A stretch of DNA of 64,000 nucleotides, taken from Stappia indica (GTDB lineage: Bacteria; Pseudomonadota; Alphaproteobacteria; Rhizobiales; Stappiaceae). The notes under the pieces were generated by a model. It was not told the DNA's origin. It searched no databases and worked only from the letters and a program-made list of their open reading frames with translations. Shown here one piece after another: positions 1 through 8,663 of the stretch (positions are counted from its first letter, which is position 1; every line of letters begins with the position of its first letter). The stretch lies in NCBI RefSeq assembly GCF_020177335.1, contig NZ_JAIVMG010000006.1, positions 62,001 to 126,000 of the forward strand, written 5' to 3'. The translations under genes were made by a program, and so were the position numbers.

Positions 1-313
1 CGGACACGCCGGCGGCACGGGCGACCACCAGTTCCAGCTTGCGGCTGAGGGCGAGAAAGGCGGCGATGGAGCCGAACAGGACGGCGAAGGGCAGCACCTG
101 CTCCATCAGCTGCGGTGTACGCAGCAGGGAAATCAGGCTGATGCGGATCAATCCGGCATCGTCCTCCCCGCCGCCACGGCGCAGCAGCTCCAGCAGGTCG
201 AAGATGAAGATCAGGATGGCGGCAAGCGCGAACAGGCCGAGTATGGCGCCGAGAAAGCGCCAGGAGAAATAGGTGGCGAGGGTTCGCCGCGTGATGCTCA
301 TGCCCATGATCAT
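1..313 (-). CDS. lptG: LptG, LPS export ABC transporter permease (N-terminal part, cut by window edge)
   Basis: This is the first ~104 codons of a YjgP/YjgQ-family permease. LptF and LptG form the inner-membrane pair that, with the LptB ATPase, extracts lipopolysaccharide and feeds the periplasmic Lpt bridge. The visible part has a short basic N-terminus (ITRRTLATYFSWRF), a first membrane helix rich in Leu/Ala/Ile and the family-typical stretch RTPQLMEQVLPFAVLFGS leading into a second helix. Several close in-frame ATGs (codons ending at 313, 307 and 301) could be the start; the outermost is used. It begins 1 nt after the lptF stop, so the two are surely co-transcribed. The assignment to LptG rather than LptF rests on the order after a complete LptF. 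Confidence 0.9.
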   Translation of the reverse strand, partial: MIMGMSITRRTLATYFSWRFLGAILGLFALAAILIFIFDLLELLRRGGGEDDAGLIRISLISLLRTPQLMEQVLPFAVLFGSIAAFLALSRKLELVVARAAGVS

Positions 314-314
314 G

Positions 315-1502
315 CTACGCCGTGCCATCCTGACGGCTGCGGGTCAAGCGGGCGGCGATCCCGGCGAGCCAATCGCCGAGCTGATCGCCGAGATGGGTCA
401 GGAAAAGCACCCAGCGCGGGGTGCGTCCATGGATGATCGCCCAGCCGGCCAGCGCAATCGCGGCCAGCGGCAGCAGATAGAGCCCGAATCGAACGGCCGG
501 GACGGCCGGCACCAGTGTCAGCATTCCGAAGCCGGCGGTCCGTAACAGGATCGACAGGCAAAGGGCGGCGAGGATGGCCACATGGCGGTTCTGCCGCGTG
601 GTGCTGGGCTGGCCGAGAAACAGAAAGACGATGGCGGCAAAGGCCAGCGGATAGAGCGGCTGCGACAGGCGGTCATGCAACTCCGCCTGGAGCCGCTGCG
701 GATAGGCGGCGGCATACTCATCATCCGGCGCCGGCGACAAGAGGTCCGCCAGCGAGCGCTCGCTGGCCTTGTAGGTGGCGGTGGTCGCCGTCGGAATCAT
801 GCTCGACAGATCGAAGGCATAGGACTGGAAGCGGACGATGGAGATGTTGTCGTCCTCACCGGTACGTCGCTGGATCGTGCCGTTCTGCATCACCAGCAAG
901 GTGCGGTCGGCAGCTTCGACGATCCGGCCATGGGCGGCCTCGTAGGTCAGCACCTTGTCCGCGGCGCGCTGGTCATGCATCAGGAGCCCGTCGAGTTGGC
1001 CGTCGCCGCTCCGGTTGCGGATATGGAAGGTCAGCCCGTCCTCGATGCTGATGAACCGGCCGGGACGGACGATATTGGCCACCAGATCGACGCGCACCCG
1101 GGTGATTTCATCGCGCAGCGCCGCAAGGCCCAGCGGGGCAATGGTGGTGGACAGCAGCGCGCAGAGCACGGCAACCAGCATGGCGGCGACCAGCACCGGG
1201 CGCAGCAGCACCGTGCGCGAGGCGCCGGAGGCGTTGATGACGATCAGCTCACTGTCGTTCGACAGGGTGTTGAGCACGACGATCAATGCGATCAGGAAGG
1301 CAAAGGGGGCGATTGCCAGGGCCAGGAACGGCATGGCCAGCAGCGTCATGCCGATGAACTGGACAATGGTCTGGCCCTTCGCCGTCACCAGATCGAGCTG
1401 GCGCAAGGCCTGGGTGGCCCAGACGACACCGGCAAGGGCGGCAAGCGTCACCAGAAAGGCCGCGGAAAGGCGTCGCAGAACATAGCGTTCAAAGGTCGTC
1501 AT
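315..1502 (-). CDS. lptF: LptF, LPS export ABC transporter permease
   Basis: A 395-residue YjgP/YjgQ-family inner-membrane permease. It should pair with LptG and LptB to pull LPS out of the inner membrane. The start MTTFERYVLRRLSAAF is typical of the family: a short amphipathic N-terminus, then a first membrane helix. Two to three helices lie in the first ~130 residues, then a periplasmic beta-jellyroll-like region (about residues 135-270, with the stretch GRFISIEDGLTFHIRNRSGD), then three C-terminal helices. The length is normal for the family. It heads a two-gene operon with lptG and is divergent from pepA, an arrangement seen across proteobacteria. Confidence 0.95.
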   Translation of the reverse strand: MTTFERYVLRRLSAAFLVTLAALAGVVWATQALRQLDLVTAKGQTIVQFIGMTLLAMPFLALAIAPFAFLIALIVVLNTLSNDSELIVINASGASRTVLLRPVLVAAMLVAVLCALLSTTIAPLGLAALRDEITRVRVDLVANIVRPGRFISIEDGLTFHIRNRSGDGQLDGLLMHDQRAADKVLTYEAAHGRIVEAADRTLLVMQNGTIQRRTGEDDNISIVRFQSYAFDLSSMIPTATTATYKASERSLADLLSPAPDDEYAAAYPQRLQAELHDRLSQPLYPLAFAAIVFLFLGQPSTTRQNRHVAILAALCLSILLRTAGFGMLTLVPAVPAVRFGLYLLPLAAIALAGWAIIHGRTPRWVLFLTHLGDQLGDWLAGIAARLTRSRQDGTA

Positions 1503-1779
1503 CGGGCGCCGCGGTCTGATCGGTCGAAGGCGGCCGAGATGCCTCGCGGCCGGTCGCTGGGTTTCTGGGTCCTGAAGATATAGGACCGAATTTAGGTAAA
1601 TACTCCCGAAATAAAAAGGGTTAACGCGACATGAAGACGCTGGCGCTTGCCGGGAGGCGGTTCCCGGACCATTCTAGGCGCCAAGGTCGCCAGGCCGCCT
1701 GCAACCGATCCGTGTCGCGGATCCCATGGTTCCGGCAGCCGGATGCGGCTTGTCACCGTTCAATCGTGAGGTCATTGTC
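1503..1779. other. Divergent promoter region between lptF and pepA
   Basis: This gap must hold promoters for both genes. An AT-rich patch at about 1575-1625 is the likeliest core region, but no element can be called with confidence. A GAGG-type ribosome binding site at 1766-1770 serves pepA. Confidence 0.4.
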
Positions 1780-3261
1780 TTGTTGCCGAAACTCTCCTTT
1801 TCCAAACTGTCCGTCCCCGGCAAGGGTGTGGCGGTCGTTTTCGTGAATGACAAGCTGTCCGCCGGCGCGGTTACCTCGGACTTGCTCGGCGGGGCCGAGG
1901 GCTTGCTCGCCCGGGCGGCGGAGACGGCCGGCTTTTCCGGCAAGGCGCGCACGACCCTGGACCTCATCGCACCGGCGGGTCTCGGCCTTGACCGGCTGAT
2001 CGTCATCGGCCTTGGGGCAGAGGAGCTTTCCGAGACGGACTGGATGGCGCTTGGCGGCGTGGCGATGGGCGCCATTGGTTCGGCCAAGGCCGCCACTGTC
2101 TGCCTGGAGGCGCCCGGCGGCGATATTGCTGCGGAGATGGCGGCGGCCTTTGCCATGGGCATGAAGCTGCGCGGGTACAGCTTCGACCGCTACAAGTCGC
2201 GCAAGGACGAGGATGCGCCGACGGAACCGGCCCGTGTGGAGATCGGCACCTCGGATGCCAAGGGCGCAAAGAAGGCCTGGGCGGAGGCGGACGGCGTCAG
2301 CGATGGCGTGGTTCTCGCCCGCGATCTCGTCAACGAGCCGGCCAACGTGCTGACCACGCTGGAATTCGCCAAGCGGGCGCAGGCGCTCGCCGATCTCGGG
2401 GTCGAGGTCGAGGTGCTTGACGAAAAGGCGATGAAGAAGTTGAAGATGAACGCGCTTCTTGGCGTGGCGCAAGGCTCGGAAACCCCGCCGCGGCTGGTGG
2501 TGATGCGCTGGAACGGCGGCAAGAAGGACGCGCAGCCGGTGGCCTTCGTCGGCAAGGGCGTCGTCTTCGACACCGGCGGCATTTCCATCAAGCCGGCCGC
2601 CAGCATGGAAGACATGAAGGGCGACATGGGCGGGGCGGCGGCCGTCACCGGCCTGATGCACGCCCTGGCCGCACGCAAGGCCAAGGTCAATGTGGTCGGC
2701 GTCATCGGTCTTGTGGAAAACATGCCTGACGGCAAGGCGCAGCGACCGGGCGATATCGTCACCGCCATGTCGGGGGCGACCATTGAGGTGATCAACACCG
2801 ACGCGGAAGGCCGGCTCGTGCTCGCCGATGCGCTCTGGTACACGCAGGATCGCTTCAAGCCGGCGTTCATGATCAACCTGGCCACCCTGACCGGCGCCGT
2901 TCTGGTGGCGCTCGGCAGCCAGCACGCCGGTGTCTTCTCCAACGATGACGCGCTGGTGGGACGACTCGCGGAAGCCGGTGCGGCGACCGATGAGAAGGTC
3001 TGGCGCCTGCCGCTGTCGAAGGAGTATGACAAGCTGATCGACACGCCGAATGCCGACATGAAGAACACCGGCGGGCGGATGGCCGGCTCGATCACCGCCG
3101 CCCAGTTCCTGCAGCGCTTCGTCAATGATGTGCCGTGGGTGCATATCGATGTGGCCGGCACGGCGATGGCAAGCCCGAAGACCGAGACCAGCAAGGGCTG
3201 GGCCTCCGGCTATGGCGTGCGCCTGCTCGACCGGCTGGTGCGCGAGCATTACGAGGGCTGA
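1780..3261 (+). CDS. pepA: Leucyl aminopeptidase (M17 family)
   Basis: A cytosolic dizinc aminopeptidase that releases N-terminal residues, preferring leucine, during peptide turnover. The M17 signature [14 protein letters not shown] is present. So are the metal and active-site segments [16 protein letters not shown] and [12 protein letters not shown] in the C-terminal catalytic domain, which follows a ~170-residue N-terminal domain. The frame stays open up to an ATG at 1726, but that gives an unusual leader. A TGAGG at 1766-1770 sits 9 nt before TTG 1780 (a second TTG follows at 1783), and starting there gives 493 residues and the usual N-terminus, so a TTG start is preferred. It is monocistronic and followed by an interspersed repeat. 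Confidence 0.95.
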   Translation: MLPKLSFSKLSVPGKGVAVVFVNDKLSAGAVTSDLLGGAEGLLARAAETAGFSGKARTTLDLIAPAGLGLDRLIVIGLGAEELSETDWMALGGVAMGAIGSAKAATVCLEAPGGDIAAEMAAAFAMGMKLRGYSFDRYKSRKDEDAPTEPARVEIGTSDAKGAKKAWAEADGVSDGVVLARDLVNEPANVLTTLEFAKRAQALADLGVEVEVLDEKAMKKLKMNALLGVAQGSETPPRLVVMRWNGGKKDAQPVAFVGKGVVFDTGGISIKPAASMEDMKGDMGGAAAVTGLMHALAARKAKVNVVGVIGLVENMPDGKAQRPGDIVTAMSGATIEVINTDAEGRLVLADALWYTQDRFKPAFMINLATLTGAVLVALGSQHAGVFSNDDALVGRLAEAGAATDEKVWRLPLSKEYDKLIDTPNADMKNTGGRMAGSITAAQFLQRFVNDVPWVHIDVAGTAMASPKTETSKGWASGYGVRLLDRLVREHYEG

Positions 3262-3378
3262 TGCAGCTCGCCGCAACGGGCGCGGGGGGTCCCGCGTCCG
3301 TTGTTGGTCTTGTCAGCAAAAACAACGCTGGCAGGCGCCCGGCTCCTGCTTCTGACAAAGGGCAGCAGCCCCTCCTGG

Positions 3379-3500
3379 CGTCATCCCGCCCCCACGAGCC
3401 GGGATCGGAGAGCCGAAAGAGCTGTGTTTTCATGGGACTGGATCCAAGAGGCTGTGGCTCGCCGGTCCCGGGTCGCGCGTGATGCTTGCCCGGGAAGACG
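3379..3500 (+). repeat. Interspersed ~125-bp intergenic repeat, copy A
   Basis: It begins GTCATCCCG and ends CGGGAAGACG. Inside are GGGATCGGAGAGCCGAAAG, a GTTTTCATGG segment, and GGCTCGCCGGTCCCGG. The same order recurs at 9530-9650 (inverted), 27074-27202, 35039-35159, 35212-35340 and 55902-56023. It is rich in short inverted repeats and has no coding potential. It lies just after pepA. Confidence 0.8.
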
Positions 3501-3575
3501 CGGAGAATGCGGCGATGTCTGGCGTAAAGCAGCCTCTGCCTTTCGTCGGCCGTCCGGTTTGGCTCTTTCAGGCAA

Positions 3576-3602
3576 TAAAAAACCCGCCGGCAAGCGGCGG
3601 GT
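3576..3602 (-). terminator. Rho-independent terminator of the small-peptide gene
   Basis: An 8-bp stem, ACCCGCCG (3582-3589) with CGGCGGGT (3595-3602), has a 5-nt loop. Read on the minus strand it is followed directly by a run of T. It lies ~50 nt beyond the stop of the minus-strand peptide gene at 3653-3772, which supports that gene being real. Confidence 0.85.
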
Positions 3603-3652
3603 CGGTCGGTGCGTCGGCCTGTTGGTGGCCGTGAGGCGGCCGGGATCGGGCC

Positions 3653-3772
3653 TCAGCAGGTCTTGTAGGCGGCGCAGGAGCCGGAGGGTTCACTGACGAC
3701 CACGCCCATTGCCGTGGTGGCGCCGGCAAGGCCGAGGACAAGGCCAAAGAACAAAGCAATCCGCACAGCCAT
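3653..3772 (-). CDS. 39-residue putative secreted or membrane-anchored peptide
   Basis: A short gene not recognised as any named family. The peptide starts MAVRIALFFGLVLGLAGATT, a basic residue followed by a hydrophobic segment, and ends GSCAAYKTC. It could be a single-pass membrane peptide or an exported peptide with two cysteines. Support for its reality: a GGAGAA ribosome site ~8 nt before the ATG, and a strong terminator directly downstream on the same strand. Its function is unknown. Similar short orphan peptides are common in Hyphomicrobiales but often go unannotated. Confidence 0.6.
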   Translation of the reverse strand: MAVRIALFFGLVLGLAGATTAMGVVVSEPSGSCAAYKTC

Positions 3773-4017
3773 TCAATCGTTCTCCATTGCCCTGACGATG
3801 GGAGGGGGCGTACCGTCCATCACTGGATTTGGCGACGCACCGGTCAGGGGGCAGTCCGTTCAGGGAATCTCCGACGCAATGGTGCCGCGCCGGCAGTTGG
3901 CATTTGGTTAATCGTGAATCGGCTTGAAGGCAAAGCCGCTTTGCGTCATCCACATGCTTCCGCCGAGCGGTGTTGCGCAACTGCCGCAGTTTTCGCCGCC
4001 CGACAAGATGAGGTGCC
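3773..4017. other. Intergenic region between the small peptide and holC
   Basis: It should hold the divergent promoters of the peptide gene and holC. An AT-leaning stretch lies at about 3895-3935. No operator or promoter element is clear enough to name. Confidence 0.3.
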
Positions 4018-4470
4018 GTGTTGGCCGATGTGCTGTTCTATCACCTGACCCGCCAGCCGCTGGAAGAGGTGCTGCCGGGCCTTCTGGAAACCTGCCTCAA
4101 GCGGGACTGGCGGGTTGTCGTCCAAGCCGGCTCGCCGGAGCGGTGCCAGGCGCTCGACGCGCTTTTGTGGACCTATCGCGACGACAGCTTCCTGCCGCAT
4201 GGCACCTCCGCCGACGGGCACGAGGCGGCGCAGCCGGTGTTTCTCACCTGCGGCGAGGACAATCCCAACGGGGCGCAGGTGCGCTTTCTCGTCGACCGCG
4301 CGGTGCCGCCGGACCTGTCCCCCTATCAGCGCGGTGTCTTCCTGTTCGATGGCGGCGATCCGGAAGCGGTGATGGACGCGCGCGGCCAGTGGAAGGCGGC
4401 GAAGGCCGCCGGCCATGCGATCACCTACTGGCAGCAGGGGGAAAGCGGACGCTGGGAGAAGAAGGCATGA
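4018..4470 (+). CDS. holC: DNA polymerase III subunit chi
   Basis: HolC is the clamp-loader accessory subunit that, with psi, links the replicase to single-strand DNA-binding protein. This 150-residue protein matches the family in length and pattern: DVLFYHLTRQPLEEVLPGLL at the N-terminus, a middle RCQALDALLWTYRDDSFLPH, and a C-terminal YQRGVFLFDGG. The start is GTG, preceded by GATGAGG. Its stop overlaps the next gene's ATG (ATGA), so the two are translationally coupled. In alphaproteobacteria holC commonly lies near pepA, as here. Confidence 0.93.
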   Translation: MLADVLFYHLTRQPLEEVLPGLLETCLKRDWRVVVQAGSPERCQALDALLWTYRDDSFLPHGTSADGHEAAQPVFLTCGEDNPNGAQVRFLVDRAVPPDLSPYQRGVFLFDGGDPEAVMDARGQWKAAKAAGHAITYWQQGESGRWEKKA

Positions 4471-5180
4471 GCGCTTCGCCCAAGGATCCGGATTTCGCCG
4501 GCCGGCGCGATGCGGCACGCGACCGGCTCGACGGGCTGTTCGGCGCCAAGGGCGGCGACCGGGCGGATCGCAGCGCCTGGTTTCATGCGGTCTATGAGAC
4601 GGCTGGCGGCGATCCGGCGGCCGTCCCCTGGGCCGACCTTGCCGCCAAGCCTGAGCTTCTCGCCTGGCTCGCGGACAATCCCGGAGGGGAGGCGGAAGCC
4701 CCGTTGCGGGCGCTCGATGTCGGCTGCGGCCTGGGCGACAATGCCGAGGCGCTGGCCGCCGCCGGCTATGCCACCACTGCCTTCGATCTGGCACCGGCGG
4801 CCATCGACTGGGCGCGCCGGCGGTTTCCGGCAAGCAGCGTGGGCTATTGCGCCGCCGACCTGTTTGATCCGCCGGCGGCGTGGATCGGCGCCTTCGATCT
4901 CGTGCATGAATGCTACACGCTGCAGGCGCTGGACGGTGCGCTGCGCGCCGCCGCCTTTCCCGCCACCGCCCGGCTGCTTGCCCCCGGTGGGCGGCTCCTG
5001 ATCCTCACCCGGTCGCGGGTGGAGGGGACGGAGTCGGACGGACCGCCCTGGCCATTGACGCCGTCGGAGCTTGCCCGCTTCGAGGCGCTGGGGCTGGAGA
5101 AGGTCGAGGAGACGCCCTATGAGCTGCGCAAGGGCGAGCGGGTCATCCCCCATATAAGGGCGGTCTACCGCCGCCCGTAG
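4467..5180 (+). CDS. Class I SAM-dependent methyltransferase
   Basis: A 237-residue Rossmann-fold methyltransferase. Motif I is LRALDVGCGLGDNAEAL (about residues 80-95), followed by the acidic FDLAPAAIDWARRRFP. Motif IV is FDLVHECYTLQAL, and a LLAPGGRLLIL strand follows. These fit a thiopurine methyltransferase or TehB-like small-molecule enzyme, but the substrate cannot be read from the sequence. It starts inside the holC stop codon, so it is co-translated with holC. The link to replication is probably positional only. Confidence 0.85.
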   Translation: MSASPKDPDFAGRRDAARDRLDGLFGAKGGDRADRSAWFHAVYETAGGDPAAVPWADLAAKPELLAWLADNPGGEAEAPLRALDVGCGLGDNAEALAAAGYATTAFDLAPAAIDWARRRFPASSVGYCAADLFDPPAAWIGAFDLVHECYTLQALDGALRAAAFPATARLLAPGGRLLILTRSRVEGTESDGPPWPLTPSELARFEALGLEKVEETPYELRKGERVIPHIRAVYRRP

Positions 5181-5204
5181 GGCGTGCTCCTTGCAGGCGT
5201 GCGC

Positions 5205-5240
5205 ATAAAAAAACGGCGGGGCCGATGGGCGCCCGCCGCT
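5205..5240 (-). terminator. Terminator of the Gly/Asn-rich protein gene
   Basis: CGGCGGG at 5214-5220 pairs with CCCGCCG at 5232-5238. On the minus strand the stem is followed by a run of seven T. Confidence 0.8.
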
Positions 5241-5265
5241 TCAAACTGGATTTTATCCGTGCCGA

Positions 5266-6420
5266 TCAGCCGTTGGTCTCAACCTCGGCCGTCGCCTCAG
5301 CCTCATCCGCCTCGCGGATGGCGCGAACCTCGTCGATACGGCCGACGGCGTCGCCCACGCCGAGCACATCCTTGGCCCAGTCGAGGACCTCCGGATCGAT
5401 CTCGGCGTCAGGGGCCAGGCCGCCGTTCTTGCCCGGATTGGAGATTTCCTTCAGCACTTCCGCGAGCGCCTCGTCGGAGGCGGCGCCTTCCAGAGCTTCA
5501 AGGTCCTTTTCCATCTCGGCCAGCTCCGCTTCGGCCTCCGAGAGCGTCGTCGCGGCCTCGCTGGATAGGGCTTCGTCGAGTGCGGCCACCTCGGCGTCGA
5601 GCGCCTCGATTTCCGCGTCGTCGAGGCCCTCGCGGTCGATCCCGTTCAACTCGTCGAGGCGTTCGTTCAGCTCCGTCAGGCTCTTGCCCTGATAGTCGTA
5701 GTCGTCATGGGGTGCGATCGCGCCGATGGTCTCATCGAAGCTGGTCTGAGCCTCGGCGAAGGCCTCCTTCAGGGCGTCGATCTTTTCGACCGCATTTTCA
5801 TAGTCGATCGATGCGTCGATGAATTCGCGCATGGCCACCATGCGCGGATCATTGGCATTGAGGTAGGCGTTGACGTTGCGGTTGAGCGAATTGAGCCCGC
5901 CCAGCTTGGCGTGGAGGTTGCGCTCGCGCGGCTTGGCCGTCGGGGTCGCCTTCGCATCGCGGCGAACCGAAGCGACCTTCTGGTTGCGCTGCTGCTGCTT
6001 GTGCGTAGCCTGTTTTGCCTTCTGGGCTTTGGCCGGCTTGGTTTCAGCGCCAAACAGGCCGCCGATGAAATTGGCGACGCCGTGGCCGACCGCGTTCACC
6101 GTCCCGCCGCCATTGCCGCCGCCATTGCCGCCGCCGTTTCCGCGCTCCGTCCGTGCGGCGCGGGCCGCTTGCGAGCGTGCCGCGCCATTGCCCATGGAGC
6201 CACGGCTGGCGCCGGCACCGCCATGCCCGCCACTGTTTCCGCCGGCGTTGCCCTTGCCGCCGCCGTTTCCATTTCCACCGCCGTTGCCGCCGCCATTGCC
6301 GTTTCCGTTGCCGGCTTCAGCGCTCCAGCCTGAAAGCTGGTTGGGGGCGATATCCGTGAAAAAGGTCGGGGCGAGGGTCACCGCTGTGGCGAGAAGGAGA
6401 CGGTTGAACTGCGGCGTCAT
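5266..6420 (-). CDS. Exported Gly/Asn-rich protein with acidic coiled-coil C-terminus
   Basis: No named family is recognised with certainty. The 384-residue product begins with a plausible signal peptide (MTPQFNRLLLATAVTLAP). A low-complexity segment of GNGNGGG-type repeats follows (about residues 37-110), then a Lys/Gln-rich basic stretch. Next comes a conserved-looking motif, LGGLNSLNRNVNAYLNANDP, near residues 175-195. The C-terminal half is Glu/Ala-rich and heptad-like. The LNSLNRN segment resembles one seen in hypothetical proteins of Hyphomicrobiales and Rhodobacterales. An AGGA ribosome site lies 7 nt before the ATG and a terminator follows the gene. A surface or periplasmic structural role is only inference. 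Confidence 0.75.
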   Translation of the reverse strand: MTPQFNRLLLATAVTLAPTFFTDIAPNQLSGWSAEAGNGNGNGGGNGGGNGNGGGKGNAGGNSGGHGGAGASRGSMGNGAARSQAARAARTERGNGGGNGGGNGGGTVNAVGHGVANFIGGLFGAETKPAKAQKAKQATHKQQQRNQKVASVRRDAKATPTAKPRERNLHAKLGGLNSLNRNVNAYLNANDPRMVAMREFIDASIDYENAVEKIDALKEAFAEAQTSFDETIGAIAPHDDYDYQGKSLTELNERLDELNGIDREGLDDAEIEALDAEVAALDEALSSEAATTLSEAEAELAEMEKDLEALEGAASDEALAEVLKEISNPGKNGGLAPDAEIDPEVLDWAKDVLGVGDAVGRIDEVRAIREADEAEATAEVETNG

Positions 6421-6542
6421 GAATTTCCTGCTCCGTGTTGCTTGCGAGAAGGCTAGCGACTCAGGTTTCCCAAAACTCTCAATCGAATGGGGGGAATCTA
6501 AGTCGAAGTTTAGGAAGCTTGTGCAAACATTGGGGCGTCATT

Positions 6543-6609
6543 GATCGCGTGCGCCGCGCCTTGCCGCAAGAAGGCTGAGGTTGCGCCCCTTGCGGCATCG
6601 CACGCGATC
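6543..6609. repeat. Long nested inverted repeat
   Basis: The outer arms GATCGCGTGCG (6543-6553) and CGCACGCGATC (6599-6609) are perfectly complementary over 11 bp. Inside, TGCCGCAA (6562-6569) pairs with TTGCGGCA (6590-6597). A T-rich stretch follows on the plus strand only. It sits downstream of the ABC-F gene and could be a processing or stability element of that transcript. Confidence 0.6.
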
Positions 6610-6643
6610 TTCTTTTCTCCCGCTCGTTGGCGGCGGTGTTTTC

Positions 6644-8539
6644 TCAGGCGCCTTCCAGCTCGGCGGAGAGCTCCAGCCAGAGCTCCTCGGTCTTCGCGAG
6701 CTTCTTTTCCATGAAGGCGCGCTCCTTGGCGAACTTCGTCGCCCGCTCCGGATCTCTTGTGAAAAAGTCCGGATCGGCGAGGGTTTCGTCGATGCGGGCG
6801 AGCTTTTCGGTGATCCGCGCCATCTCCTTCTCGGCGGCGGCGATGTCCTTGCGCAAGGGGGCGAGCTGCGCCCGGCGCTCGGCGGCGTTGCGCCGCTTGG
6901 CCGAACGTTCCTCCTCGGCGGCGTCGGTTGCCGCCGATGCCGGTTCGGCTTCGGATCGGTTTTTCCGCTCGCCCCGGTCACGCTGCAGGATCAGCCGGCG
7001 ATAGTCTTCCATGTCGCCGTCAAAGCTGCGCACCCCGCCATCGGCAACGAGCCAAAGCCGGTCGGCGCAGGCCTCCACCAGATGCCGGTCATGCGAGATC
7101 AGCACCACCGCTCCGTCATAGTCGTTGATCGCCTGGATCAGCGCCTCGCGGCTTTCGATATCCAGGTGGTTGGTCGGCTCATCGAGGATGAGCAGATGCG
7201 GGCCGTCGAAAGTGGCAAGGCCCAGCAGCAGGCGCGCCTTCTCGCCGCCGGACAGATCCTTGGCGGGGGTGTCCATACGGCTCGTCGGCAGGCCGAAGCG
7301 GTCGACCCGGGCGCGTACCTTGGATTCGGCCGCGTCCGGCATCAGCTTGCGCACATGGGCGACCGGACTGTCGGCGGGAATGAGATCGTCGAGCTGGTGC
7401 TGGGCGAAGAAGGCGACCTTCAGCTTGCGCGCCCGGGTGATCTTACCGCTCATCGCCTCCAGCCGGCCGGCGATCAGCTTGGCGAAGGTCGACTTGCCGT
7501 TGCCGTTGGCGCCGAGCAGGGCGATGCGGTCGTCATTGTCGATGTTGAGCGCCAGCGACGACAGGATGGTGGTCTCGCCATAGCCGACGGCGACATCGTC
7601 CAGCCGGATGATCGGCGGGGCAAGGCTGCCATCGGGGTTGGGAAAGGAGATCGGCAGTGCCTCGGCGCCGCGAATGGCGGCGATCGGCTCCATCTTCTCC
7701 AGCATCTTCAGCCGCGACTGGGCCTGGCGTGCCTTGGTGGCCTTGGCGCGGAAGCGATCGACGAAGGCCTGCATGTGCTTGCGCTGGGCCTCCTGCTTCT
7801 CGCGGCTCTTTTCCTGGAGCGCCATGGTTTCGCGCCGCTGCCGGTCGAAGCTGTCGAAGCCGCCGCGATAGAAGGTCAGGCCGAACTGGTCGAGATGGAC
7901 GATGGAATCGACCGCCTTGTTCAGAAGGTCGCGGTCGTGGCTGATCAGCAGCACCTGATGCGGATAGCGGGAGACATAGTTCTCCAGCCAGAGCGTGCCT
8001 TCCAGGTCGAGGTAGTTGGTCGGCTCGTCGAGCAGCAACAGGTCCGGTTCGGAGAACAATACGGCGGCAAGGGCCACGCGCATGCGCCAGCCGCCGGAGA
8101 AGGAGGAGCAGGGCCGGGCTTGGGCTTCGGCGTCGAAGCCGAGGCCGGCAAGAATGCGCGCCGCGCGTGCTTCCGCCGTGTGGCTGTCGATGTCGGCCAG
8201 CCGGGTGTGGATCTCGGCGATCCGGTGCGGATCCTCGGCCGTTTCCGCTTCCGCCAAAAGGGCGGTGCGTTCCGTGTCGGCGGCCAGCACAATCTCCAGC
8301 AAGGTCTCTTCCGTGCCGGGGGCCTCCTGCGCCACCTGGCCGATCCGCAGGCCCTTGGGCATGCGGATCTCGCCGCTCTCTGGTGAGGCATCGCCGGTGA
8401 TCAGGCGGAAGAGGGTGGACTTGCCGGCACCGTTGCGACCGACGAAGCCGGTCTTGGCGCCGCTGGGCAGGGTGACACTGGCCCGCTCCAGAAGCGTGCG
8501 GCCGGCGATGCGGAAGGTGAGGTCGGTGATCTGTAACAT
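6644..8539 (-). CDS. ABC-F family ATP-binding protein (YheS-like)
   Basis: A soluble 631-residue ABC-F protein with two ABC domains and no membrane segments. ABC-F proteins bind the ribosome and affect elongation or antibiotic protection. Domain 1 has Walker A GRNGAGKST, signature FSGGWRMRVALA and Walker B LLLLDEPTNYLDLEG. Domain 2 has GANGNGKST, LSGGEKARLLLGL and LLILDEPTNHLDIES. A charged interdomain linker (about 240-300) and a Lys/Glu-rich C-terminal coiled coil (after ~540) complete the layout. Length and order match E. coli YheS. The frame is open far upstream, but homologues begin at MLQITDLTFRIAGRTLLE, so that ATG is used. Confidence 0.93.
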   Translation of the reverse strand: MLQITDLTFRIAGRTLLERASVTLPSGAKTGFVGRNGAGKSTLFRLITGDASPESGEIRMPKGLRIGQVAQEAPGTEETLLEIVLAADTERTALLAEAETAEDPHRIAEIHTRLADIDSHTAEARAARILAGLGFDAEAQARPCSSFSGGWRMRVALAAVLFSEPDLLLLDEPTNYLDLEGTLWLENYVSRYPHQVLLISHDRDLLNKAVDSIVHLDQFGLTFYRGGFDSFDRQRRETMALQEKSREKQEAQRKHMQAFVDRFRAKATKARQAQSRLKMLEKMEPIAAIRGAEALPISFPNPDGSLAPPIIRLDDVAVGYGETTILSSLALNIDNDDRIALLGANGNGKSTFAKLIAGRLEAMSGKITRARKLKVAFFAQHQLDDLIPADSPVAHVRKLMPDAAESKVRARVDRFGLPTSRMDTPAKDLSGGEKARLLLGLATFDGPHLLILDEPTNHLDIESREALIQAINDYDGAVVLISHDRHLVEACADRLWLVADGGVRSFDGDMEDYRRLILQRDRGERKNRSEAEPASAATDAAEEERSAKRRNAAERRAQLAPLRKDIAAAEKEMARITEKLARIDETLADPDFFTRDPERATKFAKERAFMEKKLAKTEELWLELSAELEGA

Positions 8540-8663
8540 GGTCGGATCAATGGCGGGAAAACACGCGCCGTGCAAGGGGAAGGCGCGGTGGCGGGGGTGA
8601 TTGCCGCAGCGAAAGGTGCACCCTACCATGGTGCTCTTGTCAGACGTGCAAGGGAGGATCGTT

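Noticed and set aside
1726..1779. Earlier ATG for pepA
   Set aside because: It would add 18 residues that do not look like the family N-terminus, while a TTG with a well-placed GAGG site gives the usual start.
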